Shown: in pieces, positions 61,472-64,000 of the stretch | Numbering within the stretch: position 1 is the first letter of the stretch | Layout: each line of letters begins with the position of its first letter | Assembly (NCBI RefSeq): GCF_016906535.1 | Contig: NC_057378.1 | Coordinates: 930,001-994,000 of the forward strand | Origin: Rhizoctonia solani | Lineage: Eukaryota; Basidiomycota; Agaricomycetes; Cantharellales; Ceratobasidiaceae | DNA: 64,000 bases | Reading direction: 5' to 3' | Notes under the pieces: generated by a model | What the model was told of the DNA's origin: nothing | Seen by the model: the letters and a program-made list of their open reading frames with translations, nothing else | The model's database searches: none | Position numbers and translations under genes: made by a program

Positions 61472-64000
61472 TAACTAACAACAGCTTGCACGGGATCTGA
61501 TACCCCGGCACCCAATACGGCGATCCCTGCCTCACGCACACCCGCAAGGTACTCCGGCATCCGGTTCCCATCAGGGCTTACAAAGTCTCGGAAAATACTA
61601 TAACGCGAGTCGGCGATTATGTTTGGTAACTGGAGGACTTTTCGGAGGTTCCTAGATTGGGTAAATAAGTAAGTCGTCAGTCAAATGAGGGGGCTTGGGT
61701 CCGGAGTGGGAGACTTACGCTGGGAAGATGTCTCGAGAATTGTATAATTCTCTATGCAGAGCAAGCACAATCTCGGGAACATAAATCTGCCTAATTCTCA
61801 TTTGCTCGACCTTTTCCCTCTTTCTTTCGTCTTTATATGACCAAAGTACATTAGTATCCTACCCCAGCGTCCCGCCCCAAATCAAACATTTCCACTCACT
61901 TGAATCACTATACTCCAAGCCTAACCAATAAACCCTCAATAACTCAATCGCCATCTCGTAATAATCATCCAAGACGGACTTGTACTGCTGCTCCCACTCT
62001 CTCTGTTCGACCTTTGTGCCATTTTCACCTGGGTTTTGAGCAACGATGGACTCGAGGACGGATGGTGCGTCCCAGACCGAGAAGAAGCGCGCGTAGCCGA
62101 GGAGTTCGCCGTTGGCAGATGAGCCAGTCAGGGCATCTGGGAGGGAAGAGACGAGTAGTCTAGCTGCGTGCATGCGACCCATACCTATATTTGTTATGTA
62201 TTTTAAATTTCGGCTGTCTTGGGTTTTGGATGAAGAGGGGGAACGTACCAAGCATGTACCTCAGAACTGCGTTACTTTGATAGATTGCCGTCTCCCATGT
62301 CTCTTGGTTAAATAACAACCATTCGACTGATTTGACCAGTCTCAACTCGATCGGTGTTGCTTCATCGTTCATATCCGCCGGAGTAGGCAGTGGGCCCCTC
62401 AATGGAGGCAGCTCCTACGCTTATGCATTAGCACAATGTCTTGTTTTTTTATTGTTATCTAAGGAAATTACCTTGATAGCTTTTTTAGCAATCAAATCAG
62501 CCGTAGCAACTGCCACCCGCTCAACCACCAAGTTATGCTGCCTGGCAAGTTTGAGTGCGTCTGCGCGCTGGTCGTATGGTAGGTCGTCCGGTAAGCCTGT
62601 TCATCACTTGTCAATTCCTGTTCGCCAAAGTAAAAAAAATAAGGAACGTACTCGCCAAGTAAGCGGCATAACGATCGACAGCGTTGTCTCCTAGTGCCGA
62701 GACGTAAAGTGCAACGAGGTCTCGCTGGTCTTCAGCCTGTTGTTTTCGTTGGTTAGAGATGTTTTGAATGTTCATTTGTTGTGGGCAAACCAGATTTAGA
62801 TGAGAACACGTACCTCGAGAACTCGAATATACCCCTCAAGAATGACTGCGCTCGCAGTGACAGGTACGGGTTGTTGAATAATAGTCAAAAATAGGCAAAG
62901 GTGTGCAAAGAACCGAATCCAGCCTTTACGCATTCTTTACATCCGTTTGTTAGAGTATAATCTAAATTAGCCGAGTTTGACGTACGTGTCTAGGCCGCCA
63001 CTCAAGCGTTCCGCAACGAGTGAAAGAACTTCCGACATGTCTCCAAGAATACAGTACACCTATCCATAGGGTAAGTATGGTTGAGATTTAGGCGCGTTGG
63101 TCGGTACGTACCTGAGTCCAGTGCAATGGGTGATCGGCCCCAGCGCCCTTTTCTACTGACGCATGTTTTAAGCCCGAAATCACGGACTTGACATCTTGTT
63201 CCCATACTCGAGTCGACTCTTCCAAGTCGGCCGCTACCAGGCAAACAAGCCAGTAAGCGAAAGCTGAGGCGAAATTGGAGATAAAAACACCAACTGTGAT
63301 CAATCTCGATGCCTTCGTCTTCGACTTGCCACCAGCTACCCGTACTCTCGATCACATTCCCTACGCGTTCTTCGATCAGCGCACTAGTATGAGCCCATGC
63401 GTGGTCAGCCCAAGTTCTACATTGCGGAAGGAGAGCAGGAAGGGTTCGGCGAGCTGGAGAGAGTGCTGCTGATATAGCACGTGCTTCAGGGGATAGCTTG
63501 GGCTTTCGCCAGTTGTGAGCAATAAGATAAATGAAGAGTGGATAGGCTCACGTTCATCGCCGTTCTCTGACATACATCAGACCAAAGCTTTCGTCTTCTA
63601 TTCCCTACCCATTCTGTACTCTGAACAACATCCATCCCGTCCTCTGCTTCTTCCTTTTCCACTTTATTTTCATTAGCGCACGCTGACAAAGTAAAAATAC
63701 GTTGAAACTTACGAATAGAATCCCACTTGAATGCAGTAATGCCTCCGATCTCGGCAGCTTGCCAATCGTGTCCTGCAGCTCTGCACAAGGCTTTGGCATC
63801 CTCAAATTTGCCAGCCCTAAATAAACCAAGCAAGGCCCTGGCGAGAGCCTTTTCGGAGGCTGCGTCGTCTGGATCTAAAGCGCCTTGTGCATCTGGGTCG
63901 AGTGTGGAAACAAATGATCCTCCGCCTCCTCTCTTAGCGTGTAGAACCCTGTGACGGGTAAGCGCTCGATAAGATGATGAGGTAGGAAGCTGAGACTGTC
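61472..64000 (-). CDS. Nuclear pore protein Nup107/Nup84 homologue, 5' part missing
   Basis: The C-terminal two-thirds of an alpha-solenoid nucleoporin. The family signature LFRAGKFEDAKALCRAAGHDWQ (about 63775-63830) is followed by AAEIGGITAFKW, SPEARAISAALS, FASAFAYWLVCLVAADLEES, VYCILGDMSEVLSLVAERLS and ELRLVKSVEWLLFNQETWET. The end is SRYSIFRDFVSPDGNRMPEY to DPVQAVVS, stop TAG at 61472-61474. At least eight short introns were seen. The protein is a stem member of the Y-shaped Nup84/Nup107 complex of the nuclear pore scaffold. The gene continues beyond the right edge. Confidence 0.9.

Overview
The window looks like a filamentous basidiomycete, most likely an agaricomycete plant pathogen such as Rhizoctonia/Ceratobasidiaceae. 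The genus is inference. The clues are intron-dense genes with mostly 45-60 nt GT-AG introns, a spermidine synthase-saccharopine dehydrogenase fusion of the basidiomycete type, BTB and HMG-box proteins of fungal style, and secreted plant cell-wall enzymes. Exon structures below were spliced by eye from conserved protein motifs and splice signals, without RNA or database support.

Layout. 1-3.2 kb: 5' two-thirds of a bifunctional lysine-ketoglutarate reductase/saccharopine dehydrogenase (minus, runs off the left edge). 4.1-4.95 kb: gene relic. 6.1-9.3 kb: LtrA-like membrane protein (plus). 10.6-11.4 kb: PDAP1/HASPP28-like phosphoprotein (minus), then an intron-containing tRNA-Thr(CGT). 12.3-15.0 kb: spermidine synthase-saccharopine dehydrogenase chimera (minus). 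16.3-18.4 kb: TFIIIB subunit Brf1 (minus). 20.7-21.3 kb: Rot1-like ER protein (plus). 22.1 kb: tRNA-Glu(CTC). 23.0-24.5 kb: CBM1-GH5 cellulase (plus). 24.9-27.5 kb: Dal5-like MFS transporter (plus). 28.1-29.7 kb: PTC7-like PP2C phosphatase (minus). 30.0-32.4 kb: CFIm25/NUDT21 (minus). 33.4-34.5 kb: S1/P1 nuclease (plus). 34.6-36.8 kb: two small orphan genes (minus). 38.2-40.5 kb: HMG-box factor (minus). 42.5-43.0 kb: alkyltransferase-like protein (minus). 43.2-43.9 kb: DUF1771-Smr protein (plus). 44.9-48.3 kb: Prm10/ThrE-like membrane protein (minus). 50.0-53.5 kb: phospholipase D (minus). 53.65-55.10 kb: a near-perfect giant inverted repeat. 55.1-56.2 kb: BTB protein (plus). 57.0-58.5 kb: GH28 polygalacturonase (plus). 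58.9-60.8 kb: RING-coiled coil-SH3 protein (minus). 61.5 kb to the right edge: Nup107/Nup84 nucleoporin (minus, partial).

Themes. Two saccharopine dehydrogenases of different architecture lie within 15 kb. One is fused to LKR (animal/plant-like, usually catabolic) and one to spermidine synthase (basidiomycete biosynthetic type), which suggests separate lysine breakdown and synthesis routes. The GH5 cellulase, GH28 pectinase and S1 nuclease form a secreted degradative set. The rest is mostly housekeeping.

Most notable signals: the ~1.45 kb foldback palindrome next to the BTB gene start; the two saccharopine dehydrogenase fusions; two GC-AG introns in one transporter; and a run of single-base frame breaks, all of the missing-base kind, in several conserved genes between 24 and 48 kb. 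Those breaks look more like homopolymer under-calls in the assembly than like biology.
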